Of a stretch of DNA of 64,000 nucleotides, positions 32,813 through 43,091 are shown in pieces. Source of the stretch: Limimaricola sp. G21655-S1 (GTDB lineage Bacteria > Pseudomonadota > Alphaproteobacteria > Rhodobacterales > Rhodobacteraceae); assembly GCF_027213785.1 (NCBI RefSeq), contig NZ_JAPWGO010000012.1, forward strand, positions 1 through 64,000, in the 5' to 3' direction. Each line of letters starts with the position of its first letter. Within the stretch, counting starts at the first letter, position 1. The position numbers and the translations under genes are program-made. The notes beneath the pieces are model-generated. The model made no database searches. It saw nothing but the letters and a program-made list of their open reading frames with translations, and was not told where the DNA came from.

Positions 32813-33682
32813 ATGTCTATCGCGAACGACCTCGAACGGCAGATGCTGTCGCTGATCAACGAAGAGCGGAGCACGCTCGGTCTCAGCTCCCTCAAGCTCG
32901 AACTCAACCTGAACGACTCGAGCGAGGATCACAGCAATTGGATGCTGCAGAGCGATACCTTCTCCCATACCGGCCAGGGCGGCTCGAGCGCGACCGACCG
33001 CATGCGCGCCGCCGATTTCGACTTCTCCGGAAGCTGGGCCTCGGGCGAGAACCTCGCCTGGCAGTCCGAGCGCGGCGCCTCCGGGCTCTCCGATGACGTG
33101 GTCGATCTGCACGAATCGCTGATGAACAGCCCGGGCCACCGCGCCAACATCCTGAACCCCGACTTCGAATATGTCGGCATCGGGATCGAGCGCGGCGATT
33201 TCAAGGGTTGGGATGGTGTCATGGTCACCCAGAACTTTGCCCGCACCGGCGGACAGGTTGATCTGGATAATGGCGCTTCGACGACACCCTCGGACACCTC
33301 GGCGCCCCAGAACACGCCGGTCGCTCAGGACACCGCACCGGTCGTTACCGTGGACGATGTGACGCTCGGCAAGGCGAAGGGCGGCTATCGGACCCGTCTC
33401 GACAAGCATCTCGAGGTTGCCGACACCGATGGCGACGCGATCAAGTGGTTCGAACTGCGCGACACCGCGGGGCGCGACAACTTCATCTTCAAGGGCCAGG
33501 GCCGGATCGATGCCGATGACGGGGTTCGGATCGCCGCCGACGATCTCGACATGATCCGGCTGCGGGTCAATCGCCGTCTCGGCGAGACAGAACTCGAGGT
33601 GCGGGCCTCCGACGGGCAGGACTCCGGCGAGTGGGAGGTTTTCACCCTCACCACGCTGAGCGCCGAGGACTGGCTCGCCTGA
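32813..33682 (+). CDS. CAP-domain (SCP/PR1-like) protein without a signal peptide
   Basis: This 289-residue protein has a CAP domain in residues ~8-145: LINEERSTLGLSSLKL, HSNWMLQSDTFSHTG, GENLAW and HRANILNPDFEYVGIGI. The two conserved His (SHTG, GHRAN) and Glu (GEN) are in place. A Thr/Pro/Ala linker follows, then a ~110-residue beta-rich acidic domain with ADTDGDAIKWFELRDT. There is no N-terminal signal. In this group such proteins often leave through type I secretion using an uncleaved C-terminal signal, which fits the acidic tail ending AEDWLA, but no T1SS genes are nearby. Confidence 0.85.
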   Translation: MSIANDLERQMLSLINEERSTLGLSSLKLELNLNDSSEDHSNWMLQSDTFSHTGQGGSSATDRMRAADFDFSGSWASGENLAWQSERGASGLSDDVVDLHESLMNSPGHRANILNPDFEYVGIGIERGDFKGWDGVMVTQNFARTGGQVDLDNGASTTPSDTSAPQNTPVAQDTAPVVTVDDVTLGKAKGGYRTRLDKHLEVADTDGDAIKWFELRDTAGRDNFIFKGQGRIDADDGVRIAADDLDMIRLRVNRRLGETELEVRASDGQDSGEWEVFTLTTLSAEDWLA

Positions 33683-33711
33683 TCGAGGCTGCGCCCAGCT
33701 CGGAGAACTTC

Positions 33712-33744
33712 GACGGCCGCCTCCGGGCGGCCGTCTCTCGTTTT
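33712..33744 (+). terminator. Rho-independent terminator after the CAP-domain gene
   Basis: GACGGCCGCC (33712-33721) pairs with GGCGGCCGTC (33726-33735) and is followed by TCTCGTTTT. It lies 29 bases after the stop and just before the convergent lpd gene end. Confidence 0.8.
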
Positions 33745-33760
33745 GCGGCAGCCGTGGCGA

Positions 33761-35149
33761 TCAGGCGTGGATCGCGCCGTCGCCCAGTGCCAGCGCCGCC
33801 TCGCGCACGCCCTCGCTATAGGTGGGGTGGGCGTGGCAGGTGCGGGCCAGATCCTCGGCGGCGGCGCCGAACTCCATCGCCACGCAAACCTCGTGGATCA
33901 GGTCGCCGGCCATCGGGCCGATGATATGCGCGCCGAGGATCCGGTCGGTCTTTTTGTCGGCGAGGATCTTCACGAAGCCCTCGGCCGAGAAGTTGGCCTT
34001 TGCCCGCGCGTTGCCGAGGAACGGGAACTTGCCGACCTTGTAGCCGCGGCCTTCCTCCTTGAGCTGCTCCTCGGTCTTGCCGACGGTCGCCACCTCGGGG
34101 TGGGTGTAGACGACGCCGGGGATCACCTCGTAATTCACGTGGCCCTTCTGGCCCGCGAGGATCTCGGCGATCGCCACGCCCTCATCCTCGGCCTTGTGCG
34201 CGAGCATCAGCCCGGGCACCGCGTCGCCGATCGCATAGACGCCGTCGACGCTGGTCTTGAAATGATCGTCGATCTTGATCTGACCGCGATCGGTCATCTC
34301 GACGCCGAGCTCTTCGAGACCCAGCCCTTCGACATAGGGCTTGCGACCGGTGGCCACGAGCACGCAATCGGCCGTCAGGCTTTCCTCGCTGTCGTCCTTG
34401 CGGCTCTTCCAGGTCACGGTGGCCTTCTCGCCCTCGACCGCGACACCCTGGACCGCCGAACCCAACACGAACTTCAGCCCCTGCTTGGTCAGGATCTTCT
34501 GGAAGTTGCGAGCGACTTCGGCATCCATGCCCGGCGTGATCGCGTCGAGATACTCGACCACGGTGACCTCGCTGCCGAGACGGCGATAGACCGAGCCCAG
34601 CTCCAGCCCGATCACGCCGGCGCCGATCACCACCATCTTCTCGGGGATGCGGCCCAGCTCCAGCGCGCCGGTCGAGGTCACGACGACCTTCTCGTCGATC
34701 TCGACATTGGGGATCGAGGAGGGGACGGAGCCCGAGGCGATGACGATGTGCTTGGCCTCGTGGGTCTCGTCGCCGACCTTGACCTTGCCCGCCTCGGGGA
34801 TCGAGCCCCAGCCCTTGAGCCAGTCGATCTTGTTCTTCTTGAACAGGAATTCGATGCCGCCAGTGTTCTGGCCGACGCTGTCGCGCTTGTAGGCGAGCAT
34901 CTGGTCCCAATCCACCGTCGGCGTCTCGGCCTTCAGGCCCATCTTGGCGAAGTTGTGCTCGGCCTCGTGCAGCGCGTGGGTGGCGTGCAGCAGCGCCTTG
35001 GAGGGGATGCAACCCACGTTGAGGCAGGTGCCGCCCAGCGTCTCGCGCCCCTCGACCACCGCGGTCTTGAGGCCGAGCTGGGCCGCCTTGATGGCGCAGA
35101 CATAGCCGCCGGGGCCGGCGCCGATGACGATGAGATCGTAGGATGCCAT
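33761..35149 (-). CDS. lpdA: Dihydrolipoyl dehydrogenase (E3)
   Basis: This 462-residue flavoenzyme reoxidises the lipoyl groups of 2-oxoacid dehydrogenases with NAD+. The FAD motif [13 protein letters not shown], the redox disulfide Cys42-Cys47 ([13 protein letters not shown]), the NAD motif [15 protein letters not shown] and the C-terminal active-site His in [13 protein letters not shown] are all present. It is the last gene of the minus-strand 2-oxoglutarate dehydrogenase cluster, separated from sucB by a small ORF and two MAPEG genes. It is therefore most likely the E3 of that complex. Confidence 0.96.
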   Translation of the reverse strand: MASYDLIVIGAGPGGYVCAIKAAQLGLKTAVVEGRETLGGTCLNVGCIPSKALLHATHALHEAEHNFAKMGLKAETPTVDWDQMLAYKRDSVGQNTGGIEFLFKKNKIDWLKGWGSIPEAGKVKVGDETHEAKHIVIASGSVPSSIPNVEIDEKVVVTSTGALELGRIPEKMVVIGAGVIGLELGSVYRRLGSEVTVVEYLDAITPGMDAEVARNFQKILTKQGLKFVLGSAVQGVAVEGEKATVTWKSRKDDSEESLTADCVLVATGRKPYVEGLGLEELGVEMTDRGQIKIDDHFKTSVDGVYAIGDAVPGLMLAHKAEDEGVAIAEILAGQKGHVNYEVIPGVVYTHPEVATVGKTEEQLKEEGRGYKVGKFPFLGNARAKANFSAEGFVKILADKKTDRILGAHIIGPMAGDLIHEVCVAMEFGAAAEDLARTCHAHPTYSEGVREAALALGDGAIHA

Positions 35150-35168
35150 GGAAAACTCCTGTGGGGTG

Positions 35169-35582
35169 TCAGACGAGGGCGAGGCCGATCATCGCGATGG
35201 TGGCGCAGAACCCCACCAGCCAGATCAGCGACCGCCAGGGCCGGAGCCCGAAATAATAGGCGGGGACGTAGAGCACCCGCGCCGCGAGATAGGTCCAGGC
35301 CAGCAGGCCCGACAGACCAGTGGTCTTGTCGCCGAGGATCAGCACGACGACGGCGAGGGTGAACAGGATCAACCCCTCGAAATGGTTGTTCAGCGCCCGA
35401 TAGAGCCGCCCGGTGCGCGGGCTGGCCAAGGCTTCGAGCGGCGCGCCGAGCCGCTGCGGATCGCGCGGCCCGAGCGTGCGGCCAAAGCCCAGCTCGCGGT
35501 TGGCGCGCACCGACAGCCAGACATATTGCCCGGCCTGCAGCAGCCCGGCCAAGGCCAGAACCTGAAGCTCGGGGGCCGTCAT
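35169..35582 (-). CDS. MAPEG family membrane protein (copy 2)
   Basis: This 137-residue protein has four predicted membrane helices and the MAPEG pattern [17 protein letters not shown], then [22 protein letters not shown] and [20 protein letters not shown] proteins are glutathione- or eicosanoid-related membrane enzymes, and bacterial ones of this type are uncharacterised. The ATG at 35582 gives the conserved start of the first helix. It lies 16 bases after another MAPEG gene and 19 before lpd, so it is cotranscribed with the TCA genes. Confidence 0.87.
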   Translation of the reverse strand: MTAPELQVLALAGLLQAGQYVWLSVRANRELGFGRTLGPRDPQRLGAPLEALASPRTGRLYRALNNHFEGLILFTLAVVVLILGDKTTGLSGLLAWTYLAARVLYVPAYYFGLRPWRSLIWLVGFCATIAMIGLALV

Positions 35583-35598
35583 CGCGGCCCCAGCGACG

Positions 35599-35985
35599 TT
35601 AGAGGGCGGCGGCGTAGAGATAGAGCGTCGCGAAGAAGCCCAGACCCCAGACGGCGGTGCGCGCCCAGGGAATGCCGGCCGGGTAGAGCAGCGCATAGGC
35701 CAGCCGTGCGATCAGGAAGACCTGCGCCGCCAGCAGCGTGCCGCCGCCAAAGCCCTCGCGCACCGCCAGGATCAGCACGGCGGGCGCGAAGAGCGTCATC
35801 GCGGTGACCGAGTTGGCGACGCAGCGCTCCATCCGCCCGGCCACGCCGGTCAGCCGGGGCATGTCGTCGCGCGGTCGCGCCAGCATCGGCAGGCCGACCT
35901 GCGATATGGCGTAGAGCACCTGCACGAGGATCAGCGCGAGCACCAGAAGCCCGTAGATTGCCAAGATATTGAGTTCGCTGGACAT
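35599..35985 (-). CDS. MAPEG family membrane protein (copy 1)
   Basis: This 128-residue, four-helix protein is related to the next gene downstream. MAPEG features are VLYAISQVGLPMLARPRDDMP, GRMERCVANSVTAMTLFAPAVL and FLIARLAYALLYPAGIPW. GGGAGGGG precedes the ATG at 35985. The adjacent pair looks like an old tandem duplication. Its place between sucB and lpd suggests cotranscription, not necessarily a shared function. Confidence 0.85.
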   Translation of the reverse strand: MSSELNILAIYGLLVLALILVQVLYAISQVGLPMLARPRDDMPRLTGVAGRMERCVANSVTAMTLFAPAVLILAVREGFGGGTLLAAQVFLIARLAYALLYPAGIPWARTAVWGLGFFATLYLYAAAL

Positions 35986-36068
35986 GAAACCCCTCCCACA
36001 ACCGATCTGCACGCGGCGAGTGTAACACGATCGCGTGCGGCAAGTGCTCGGAAGAGGCAGGGGCCATG

Positions 36069-36311
36069 TCAGGCGGTCTCGAGAAAGGTGCAGGTCATCG
36101 CGCCGCCAAAGCCCTGCTCCTTGGCGATCCACGCCTCGGCGCGCTTGCGGTCGTTGACCTCGAACAGCACCAGCACGGTGGAGCCGTGATCGGCGTCGCG
36201 CCAGATCTGCAGCTGGCTCAGGCCGGCCTGCATCCGCTCTTCGTAATCATCGTCGAAGGCGGCCTTCCATGAGGCGAAATCGGGGGTGTCGATCTGACAG
36301 AGCATCTGCAT
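36069..36311 (-). CDS. Small conserved hypothetical protein (80 aa)
   Basis: This 80-residue soluble protein begins MQMLCQIDTPDFASWKAAFD and includes GLSQLQIWRDADHGSTVLVLFEVND and ERAEAWIAKEQG-like text. The alternating strand and helix pattern resembles a dimeric alpha/beta-barrel (antibiotic-monooxygenase-like) fold, but no named family is certain. It follows sucB across a hairpin and precedes the MAPEG genes. Confidence 0.75.
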   Translation of the reverse strand: MQMLCQIDTPDFASWKAAFDDDYEERMQAGLSQLQIWRDADHGSTVLVLFEVNDRKRAEAWIAKEQGFGGAMTCTFLETA

Positions 36312-36334
36312 GGCACGGGCCTTCGTTGTAGAAT

Positions 36335-36359
36335 GGGGCCGGGCTCAACGCCCGGCCCC
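36335..36359 (-). terminator. Stem-loop after sucB
   Basis: GGGGCCGGGC (36335-36344) pairs perfectly with GCCCGGCCCC (36350-36359). On the minus strand it is followed by ATTCTAC, a poor T-tract. It may be a partial terminator or an mRNA-stabilising element between sucB and the genes leading to lpd. Confidence 0.5.
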
Positions 36360-36368
36360 CTCACATGT

Positions 36369-37613
36369 TCACAGATCCATCAACAGCCGGCGCGGATCCT
36401 CGAGCGCTTCCTTGACGCGCACGAGGAAGGTCACGGCGCCCTTGCCGTCGACGATGCGGTGATCGTAGCTCAGCGCCAGATACATCATCGGCCGGATCTC
36501 GACCTTGCCGTTGATCGCCATCGGGCGGTCCTGGATCTTGTGCATGCCGAGGATGCCCGACTGCGGCGGGTTCAGGATCGGCGAGGACATCAGCGAGCCG
36601 TAGACGCCACCGTTGGAGATGGTGAAGGAACCGCCCTGCATGTCGGCCATGCTGAGCTTGCCGTCGCGCGCCTTCACGCCCATCTCGGCGATCGACTTCT
36701 CGATCTCGGCAAAGCCCATGCTGTCGGCGTTGCGGATCACCGGCACCACGAGGCCGGTGGGGGTGCCCACCGCGATGCCCATGTGGACGTAGTTCTTGTA
36801 GACCACGTGATCGCCGTCGATCTCGGCGTTGACGTCCGGGACCTCCTTGAGCGCGTGCACGCAGGCCTTGGTGAAGAAGGACATGAAGCCGAGCTTCACG
36901 CCGTGCTTCTTCTCGAACAGCGCCTTGTACTCGTTGCGCAGCTCCATCACCGCGGTCATGTCCACCTCGTTGTAGGTGGTCAGCATCGCGGCGGTGTTCT
37001 GCGCCTCCTTGAGGCGGCGGGCGATGGTCTGGCGCAGACGGGTCATCTTGACCCGCTCCTCGCGGTCGGCGTCGTCCGACGACACCGGGCCGCGCGCGGC
37101 GGGTTTGGAGGTTTCGGCGGGCTTGGGCGCGTTGAGCGCCTTCAGCACGTCTTCCTTCATCACCCGGCCATCCTTGCCGGTGCCCTTGACGTCGCCTTCC
37201 TTGAGGTCGTTCTCGGCCATCAGCTTCTTGGCCGAGGGCGCGTCCTCGGTGTCACCCTTGGCTTCGCCCTTCTCCGCGGGCTCGCCCTTGGGGTCGCCCG
37301 AGACATTGGTCGCCGCCTGCTGCTCCTTGGGGCCATCCTCGGCCGGCGCCTCGGGCTCGGACTTGGCGGGCGCGTCGCCCTCGCTCACCTGGGCGAGCAG
37401 CGCGTCGACGCCGACGGTGTCGCCTTCGGCCGCGACGATCTCCGACAGCGTGCCGGCGACGGGCGAGGGCACCTCGACCGTGACCTTGTCGGTTTCCAGC
37501 TCGCACAGCATCTCGTCCACCGCGACGGCGTCGCCCGGCTTCTTGAACCAGGTGGCGACGGTCGCCTCGGTGACGCTTTCGCCCAGGGTGGGGACGCGGA
37601 CTTCGGTGCTCAT
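36369..37613 (-). CDS. sucB: Dihydrolipoyllysine succinyltransferase (E2 of 2-oxoglutarate dehydrogenase)
   Basis: This 414-residue protein has one lipoyl domain with Lys43 in [12 protein letters not shown] Pro/Ala/Glu-rich linker covers ~80-120 and a peripheral subunit-binding domain ~125-160 ([20 protein letters not shown]). The catalytic acyltransferase core has [14 protein letters not shown] near the C-terminus. The core text ([28 protein letters not shown] in part) identifies E2o rather than pyruvate E2. It starts at ATG 37613, two bases after the sucA stop. Confidence 0.96.
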   Translation of the reverse strand: MSTEVRVPTLGESVTEATVATWFKKPGDAVAVDEMLCELETDKVTVEVPSPVAGTLSEIVAAEGDTVGVDALLAQVSEGDAPAKSEPEAPAEDGPKEQQAATNVSGDPKGEPAEKGEAKGDTEDAPSAKKLMAENDLKEGDVKGTGKDGRVMKEDVLKALNAPKPAETSKPAARGPVSSDDADREERVKMTRLRQTIARRLKEAQNTAAMLTTYNEVDMTAVMELRNEYKALFEKKHGVKLGFMSFFTKACVHALKEVPDVNAEIDGDHVVYKNYVHMGIAVGTPTGLVVPVIRNADSMGFAEIEKSIAEMGVKARDGKLSMADMQGGSFTISNGGVYGSLMSSPILNPPQSGILGMHKIQDRPMAINGKVEIRPMMYLALSYDHRIVDGKGAVTFLVRVKEALEDPRRLLMDL

Positions 37614-37615
37614 TC

Positions 37616-40579
37616 TCAGTTTCCTTCGATGCTCAGCGCTTCGTTCACCAGCGCTTGCTGTTGGGTCTTGTGCTGGCTGGCGAGGCCGGTCGCGGGCGAG
37701 GCGCTCGCATGGCGGCCGACATAGGTGGGGCGCTTATGCGCGGCGTCGATCCGGCTCAGCACCCATTCGATGTTGGGCTCGATGAAGTTCCAGGCGCCCT
37801 GGTTCTTGGGCTCTTCCTGGCACCAGACCATCTCGGCGCCCTTGAACCGCTCCAGCTCCTTCACGAGGCTCAACGCCGGGAAGGGATAGAACTGCTCGAT
37901 CCGCATCAGGTAGACATCGTCCAGCCCGCGCGCGTCGCGCTCTTCCAGAAGGTCGTAATAGACCTTGCCCGAGCACATTACGACGCGCTTGATCTCGCTG
38001 TCGGGCTTGAGCTGGGTGTCGCTGTGGCCCTTCTCGGCGTCGTCCCACAGCACGCGGTGGAAGGACGAACCGGTGGTGAAATCCTCCGCGTCCGAGATCG
38101 CCATCTTGTGGCGCAGCAGCGATTTCGGCGTCATCAGCACCAGCGGCTTGCGGAAGGTGCGGTGCAGCTGCCGGCGCAGGATGTGGAAGTAGTTCGCCGG
38201 GGTCGAGCAGTTGGCGACGATCCAGTTGTCCTGGCCGCACATCTGCAGGAACCGCTCGAGCCGCGCCGAGGAGTGCTCGGGGCCCTGGCCCTCGTAGCCA
38301 TGCGGCAGCAGCATCACGAGGCCCGACATGCGCAGCCACTTCGATTCACCCGAGGAGATGAACTGGTCGAACATGATCTGCGCGCCGTTGGCGAAATCGC
38401 CGAACTGCGCTTCCCACATCACCAGCGCGTTGGGCTCGGCCAGCGTGTAGCCGTATTCGAAACCCAGCACCGCGTATTCGGAGAGCATCGAGTCGATGAC
38501 CTCGTAACGCGCCTGTCCGTCGCGGATGTTGTTGAGCGGGTAGTAGCGCTCCTCGTTCTCCTGGTTGATGAAGGCCGAGTGGCGCTGCGAGAAGGTGCCG
38601 CGGGTGCTGTCCTGGCCCGAGAGCCGGACCGGGTAGCCCTCGGTCAGCAGCGAGCCGAAGGCCAGCGCCTCGGCCGTGGCCCAGTCGAAGCCCTTGCCGG
38701 TCTCGAACATCTGCCCCTTGGCGTCGAGCAGGCGCGAGACGGTGCGGTGCAACGGGAAGCCCTCGGGCGCGCGGGTGATGGCGCGGCCGATCTCGGTCAT
38801 CGTCTTCTCGTCGATCGCGGTCTGGCCGCGCTGGTAGCTTTCGTGGTCGCGCCGGTCGAGATGGCTCCAGCGCCCGTCGAGCCAGTCGGCCTTGTTCGGG
38901 CGGTAGGTCTTGCCGGCCTCGAACTCCTCGCCCAGCATCGCCTGGAACTGCGCCTTCATGTCCTCGATCTCGCCCTCGGGGATCAGCCCGTCGCGGACGA
39001 GCCGCTCGGTATAGAGCGTGAGCGTGGTCTTCTGGTTCTTGATCTTCTTGTACATCACCGGGTTGGTGAACATGGGCTCGTCGCCCTCGTTGTGACCGAA
39101 GCGGCGGTAGCAGAAGATGTCGATGACGACGTCCTTGTGGAACTTCTGCCGGAACTCGGTCGCCACCTTGGCGGCGTGCACCACGGCCTCCGGGTCGTCG
39201 CCGTTGACGTGGAAGATCGGCGCCTCGACCATCAGCGCAATGTCGGTGGGGTAGGGCGAGGAGCGCGAGAAATGCGGCGCGGTGGTGAAGCCGATCTGGT
39301 TGTTCACGACGATGTGGATCGTGCCGCCGGTGCGGTGACCGACGAGGCCCGACAGGCCGAAGCCCTCGGCCACGACGCCCTGTCCCGCGAAGGCCGCGTC
39401 GCCATGCAGCAGGATCGGGATCACCTGGGTGCGGTCGGTGTCGCCGAGCTGGCTCTGCTTGGCGCGCGCTTTGCCGAGCACCACCGGGTTCACCGCTTCG
39501 AGGTGGGAGGGGTTCGCGGTCAGCGACAGGTGCACCTTGTTGCCGTCGAACTCGCGGTCCGAGGAGGCGCCGAGGTGGTACTTCACGTCGCCCGATCCAT
39601 CGACCTCCTCGGGCTTGAAGCTGCCGCCCTGGAATTCGTGGAAGATCGCCCGGTAGGGTTTCTGCATGACGTTGGCGAGCACCGAGAGGCGACCGCGATG
39701 CGGCATGCCGATCACGATGTCCTTCACGCCGAGCTGGCCGCCGCGCTTGATGATCTGCTCCATCGCCGGGATCAGCGCCTCGCCGCCGTCGAGGCCGAAG
39801 CGCTTGGTGCCCATGTACTTGACATGCAGGAATTTCTCGAAGCCCTCGGCCTCGACCAGCTTGTTCAGGATCGCCTTGCGGCCTTCCTTGGTGAACTGGA
39901 TCTCCTTGCCGTAGCCCTCGATCCGCTCCTTGAGCCAAGCCGACTGCTCGGGATCGGAGATGTGCATGTATTGCAGCGCGAAGGTGCCGCAATAGGTGCG
40001 CTTCACCAGCGCCAGGATCTCGTTCATCGTCGCGATCTCGAGGCCGAGCACGTTGTCGATGAAGATCGGCCGGTCCATGTCGGCCTTGGTGAAACCGTAA
40101 TTCGCGGGGTCCAGCTCGGGATGCGGCGTCTGCTCGCGCAGGCCCAGCGGATCGAGATCGGCGGCGAGATGGCCGCGGATCCGGTAGGCGCGGATGATCA
40201 TCAGCGCACGGATGCTGTCGAGCACGGCGGCGCGCAGCTGCTGCTCGGACAGGCCCACGCCCTTCTCGGCGGCCTTGGCGGCAATCTTGTCGCGCGCGCC
40301 CTTGGCTTCGGCAGGCGCGGCCCACTGCCCGTCGAGCGCGGCCGTCAGGTCGTCATTGGGCTGCATCGGCCAATCGGCGCGGGCCCAGGACGGGCCGGCG
40401 GCCTCGGCGCGGGCATCCGAGCCGCTGTCGCCGAGGCTGCGGAAGAACTCCTGCCAGGCCTCGTCGACGCTCGACGGGTTCTCGGCATAGCGCGCGTGAA
40501 GCTGTTCGATGTAGTCGGCGTTCGTGCCCTGCAGGAAGGAAGAGGCGTGGAACACGTCGTTGGGGCTTTGCTCGGTCAT
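37616..40579 (-). CDS. sucA: 2-oxoglutarate dehydrogenase E1 component
   Basis: This 987-residue thiamine-diphosphate enzyme decarboxylates 2-oxoglutarate and transfers the succinyl group to E2. Recognisable blocks are the N-terminal [49 protein letters not shown] with the ThDP region [10 protein letters not shown], and [12 protein letters not shown]. The C-terminal half has [34 protein letters not shown] and the tail [14 protein letters not shown]. The start ATG at 40579 follows AAGGA; an in-frame extension upstream lacks the family N-terminus. A hairpin lies between it and sucD. Confidence 0.97.
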   Translation of the reverse strand: MTEQSPNDVFHASSFLQGTNADYIEQLHARYAENPSSVDEAWQEFFRSLGDSGSDARAEAAGPSWARADWPMQPNDDLTAALDGQWAAPAEAKGARDKIAAKAAEKGVGLSEQQLRAAVLDSIRALMIIRAYRIRGHLAADLDPLGLREQTPHPELDPANYGFTKADMDRPIFIDNVLGLEIATMNEILALVKRTYCGTFALQYMHISDPEQSAWLKERIEGYGKEIQFTKEGRKAILNKLVEAEGFEKFLHVKYMGTKRFGLDGGEALIPAMEQIIKRGGQLGVKDIVIGMPHRGRLSVLANVMQKPYRAIFHEFQGGSFKPEEVDGSGDVKYHLGASSDREFDGNKVHLSLTANPSHLEAVNPVVLGKARAKQSQLGDTDRTQVIPILLHGDAAFAGQGVVAEGFGLSGLVGHRTGGTIHIVVNNQIGFTTAPHFSRSSPYPTDIALMVEAPIFHVNGDDPEAVVHAAKVATEFRQKFHKDVVIDIFCYRRFGHNEGDEPMFTNPVMYKKIKNQKTTLTLYTERLVRDGLIPEGEIEDMKAQFQAMLGEEFEAGKTYRPNKADWLDGRWSHLDRRDHESYQRGQTAIDEKTMTEIGRAITRAPEGFPLHRTVSRLLDAKGQMFETGKGFDWATAEALAFGSLLTEGYPVRLSGQDSTRGTFSQRHSAFINQENEERYYPLNNIRDGQARYEVIDSMLSEYAVLGFEYGYTLAEPNALVMWEAQFGDFANGAQIMFDQFISSGESKWLRMSGLVMLLPHGYEGQGPEHSSARLERFLQMCGQDNWIVANCSTPANYFHILRRQLHRTFRKPLVLMTPKSLLRHKMAISDAEDFTTGSSFHRVLWDDAEKGHSDTQLKPDSEIKRVVMCSGKVYYDLLEERDARGLDDVYLMRIEQFYPFPALSLVKELERFKGAEMVWCQEEPKNQGAWNFIEPNIEWVLSRIDAAHKRPTYVGRHASASPATGLASQHKTQQQALVNEALSIEGN

Positions 40580-40654
40580 GGCAGGATCCTTGATCCTCGG
40601 GGCAAAAACTGGGGATGCGCCGGGCCCAGATAGGGCGCGCGGCGCGGATGTCAT

Positions 40655-40682
40655 GCGAAGGGGGCGGCGCGGCCCCCTTCGC
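40655..40682 (-). other. Perfect 11-bp stem-loop between sucD and sucA
   Basis: GCGAAGGGGGC (40655-40665) pairs with GCCCCCTTCGC (40672-40682) around a 6-base loop. No T-run follows on the minus strand. It lies seven bases after the sucD stop in a 110-base gap, the largest inside the suc cluster. It may be an attenuator, processing site or 3'-end stabiliser that sets sucCD against sucAB levels; this is inference. Confidence 0.55.
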
Positions 40683-40689
40683 GAGGGGT

Positions 40690-41571
40690 TCAGCCGATCG
40701 CCTTGAGCACGGCTTCGCCGAGCGAGGCGGGGCTGTCGGCGACCACGATCCCGGCGGATTTCATCGCCTCGATCTTGCTCTCCGCGTCGCCCTGGCCGCC
40801 CGAGACGATCGCGCCCGCGTGGCCCATGCGGCGGCCCGGAGGGGCGGTGCGCCCGGCGATGAAGCCGGCGGTCGGCTTCCAGCGGCCGCGCTTCTTCTCG
40901 TCGGCCAGGAACTGCGCCGCCTCTTCCTCGGCGGTGCCGCCGATCTCGCCGATCATGATGATCGACTGGGTCTCGTCATCGGCGAGGAACATCTCGAGGA
41001 TGTCGATATGCTCCGAGCCCTTGATCGGGTCGCCGCCGATGCCCACGGCCGTCGACTGGCCGAGGCCCGAATCCGAGGTCTGCTTGACCGCCTCGTAGGT
41101 CAGCGTGCCCGAGCGGGACACGACGCCCACCGAGCCGCGCTTGTGGATGTGGCCGGGCATGATGCCGATCTTGCAGGCGTCGGGCGTGATGACACCGGGG
41201 CAGTTCGGCCCGATCAGCCGGGTCTTGGAGTTCAGAAGCGCCCGCTTGACCTTCATCATGTCGAGCACCGGGATGCCCTCGGTGATGCAGATCACCAGCT
41301 CCATCTCGGCGTCGATCGCCTCCATGATGCTGTCGGCCGCGAAGGGCGGCGGCACGTAGATGACGCTCGCATTGGCTTCGGTCTTGGCCTTGGCCTCGTG
41401 CACGCTGTCGAACACGGGCAGGTCGAGATGGGTCTGGCCGCCCTTGCCCGGGGTGACGCCGCCGACCATCTTGGTGCCGTAGGCGATCGCCTGCTCGGTG
41501 TGGAACGTGCCCTGCGAGCCGGTCAGGCCCTGACAGATGACCTTGGTGTTTTCGTCGACGAGAATCGCCAT
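40690..41571 (-). CDS. sucD: Succinyl-CoA synthetase alpha subunit
   Basis: This 293-residue subunit binds CoA and carries the phosphorylated histidine. It has the CoA-binding Rossmann start [21 protein letters not shown], the block [20 protein letters not shown], and the active-site segment [15 protein letters not shown] with the phospho-His. The start at 41571 is five bases after the sucC stop. Together with SucC it converts succinyl-CoA to succinate with formation of ATP or GTP. Confidence 0.97.
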   Translation of the reverse strand: MAILVDENTKVICQGLTGSQGTFHTEQAIAYGTKMVGGVTPGKGGQTHLDLPVFDSVHEAKAKTEANASVIYVPPPFAADSIMEAIDAEMELVICITEGIPVLDMMKVKRALLNSKTRLIGPNCPGVITPDACKIGIMPGHIHKRGSVGVVSRSGTLTYEAVKQTSDSGLGQSTAVGIGGDPIKGSEHIDILEMFLADDETQSIIMIGEIGGTAEEEAAQFLADEKKRGRWKPTAGFIAGRTAPPGRRMGHAGAIVSGGQGDAESKIEAMKSAGIVVADSPASLGEAVLKAIG

Positions 41572-41576
41572 TGCTG

Positions 41577-42770
41577 TTACCCCTTCACCGCTTTGACGAT
41601 CTTCTCGGCGGCGTCGGACAGGTTGTCCGCCGCGATCACGTCGAGACCGGAATTGTTGATGATCTCCTTGCCCTGATCGACATTCGTCCCTTCGAGACGC
41701 ACGACCAGCGGCACCTGCAGACCGACTTCCTTGACCGCCGCGATCACGCCCTCGGCGATGACGTCGCAGCGCATGATGCCGCCGAAGATGTTGACCAGGA
41801 TGCCTTTGACGTTCTGGTCGGAGGTGATGATCTTGAAGGCCTCGGTGACCTTCTCCTTGGTCGCGCCGCCGCCCACGTCGAGGAAGTTGGCCGGTTCCGC
41901 GCCCTTGAGCTTGATGATGTCCATCGTCGCCATGGCGAGGCCCGCGCCGTTCACCATGCAGCCGATCTCGCCGTCGAGCGCGATGTAGTTCAGGTCGTAT
42001 TTCGAGGCGGCCAGCTCCTTGCTGTCCTCCTCGGTCTCGTCGCGCAGCGCGGCGATGTCGTCGTGGCGGTAGATCGCGTTGCCGTCGAAGCCCATCTTGG
42101 CGTCGAGGCATTTCAGGTCGCCCTTGTCGGTGACGATCAGCGGGTTGATCTCCAGCATCTCCATGTCCTTCTCGACGAAGAGACGATAGAGCGTGTCCAT
42201 CAGCTTGACGCACTGCTTGACCTGCTGGCCCTTGAGGCCGAGGGCAAAGGCGATGCGGCGGCCGTGATAGGGCTGGTAGCCGGTGGCCGGATCGACCGAG
42301 AAGCTCAGGATCTTCTCGGGCGTCTTCTCGGCGACCTCCTCGATATCCATGCCGCCCTCGGTCGAGCAGACGAAGGAGATGCGCGAGGTGGCGCGATCGA
42401 CCAGCAGCGCGAGATAGAGTTCGGTCTCGATCTCAGAGCCGTCCTCGATGTAGATGCGGTTGACCTGCTTGCCCGCCGGGCCGGTCTGGTGCGTGACCAG
42501 CGTGCGGCCGAGCATCTTCTTGGCTTCCTCGGCCGCCTCCTCGACGGAGCGGGCCAGGCGGACGCCGCCCTTCTCGCCGGCATCGGCCTCCTTGAAGCTG
42601 CCCTTGCCGCGGCCGCCTGCGTGGATCTGCGCCTTCACCACCCAAAGCGGGCCGTCGAGTTCGCCAGCCGCGGTTTTCGCCTCTTCGGCGCGCATGACGG
42701 GTCGCCCGTCCGAGACGGGCGCGCCGTAGCTGCGCAGAAGGGCCTTGGCCTGATATTCGTGGATGTTCAT
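41577..42770 (-). CDS. sucC: Succinyl-CoA synthetase beta subunit
   Basis: This 397-residue ATP-grasp protein begins [19 protein letters not shown]. It has the nucleotide-binding segment [15 protein letters not shown], and the C-terminal CoA-ligase part [20 protein letters not shown] then [15 protein letters not shown]. The length is normal. It is the first gene of the sucCDAB-lpd cluster; the paired GTGATCAC operator lies 95-129 bases upstream of its start. An in-frame extension to 42875 would run into that operator and is rejected. Confidence 0.97.
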   Translation of the reverse strand: MNIHEYQAKALLRSYGAPVSDGRPVMRAEEAKTAAGELDGPLWVVKAQIHAGGRGKGSFKEADAGEKGGVRLARSVEEAAEEAKKMLGRTLVTHQTGPAGKQVNRIYIEDGSEIETELYLALLVDRATSRISFVCSTEGGMDIEEVAEKTPEKILSFSVDPATGYQPYHGRRIAFALGLKGQQVKQCVKLMDTLYRLFVEKDMEMLEINPLIVTDKGDLKCLDAKMGFDGNAIYRHDDIAALRDETEEDSKELAASKYDLNYIALDGEIGCMVNGAGLAMATMDIIKLKGAEPANFLDVGGGATKEKVTEAFKIITSDQNVKGILVNIFGGIMRCDVIAEGVIAAVKEVGLQVPLVVRLEGTNVDQGKEIINNSGLDVIAADNLSDAAEKIVKAVKG

Positions 42771-42864
42771 GGACCGGTCCTCGGTTGCCGTGATTTGGCC
42801 CCTTGAACCATATCGAAACCTACAAAAGAACCGGTTTGTCGGATCGCGGCCCATAAATGCGACC

Positions 42865-42899
42865 AACGTGATCACAAGAAAAAATCATGTGATCACGTT
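42865..42899. promoter_or_regulatory. Paired GTGATCAC operator upstream of sucC
   Basis: Two identical octamers, GTGATCAC at 42868-42875 and 42889-42896, lie 21 bp apart centre to centre. Flanking AAC/GTT bases extend the arms to 11 bp. The 13-base spacer is A-rich. The same arrangement with another spacer occurs before sdhC (48686-48718). Each octamer is itself palindromic, so two protein dimers on one face of the helix fit best. The rest of the 42771-43091 gap shows only a small hairpin at 42927-42942. Confidence 0.7.
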
Positions 42900-43091
42900 T
42901 GGAACGGGCATGATCGTTATGTTCAGGGTGCGTCTTCGCACCGGCAAAAACCCGCCTGCGCAATATCCGAAAAGAACCTGCAGGAGAGGTCATTGGGCCT
43001 CCTCTGCCGGCAGAAGATTCGGAGTCCCGCCGATACAGGCTACATCTGTGCGCGCTTCGAAAGGTGACCAGCAGTCTCCGTATCGGATCGT

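Noticed and set aside
37655-40633. 992-codon plus-strand frame opposite sucA
   Set aside because: Antisense of sucA, with typical HDL/VGV-type shadow composition and no domain.
42927-42942. GGTGCG-TCTT-CGCACC hairpin upstream of the sucC operator
   Set aside because: Only 6 bp and not next to a gene end on the correct strand; not listed as a terminator.
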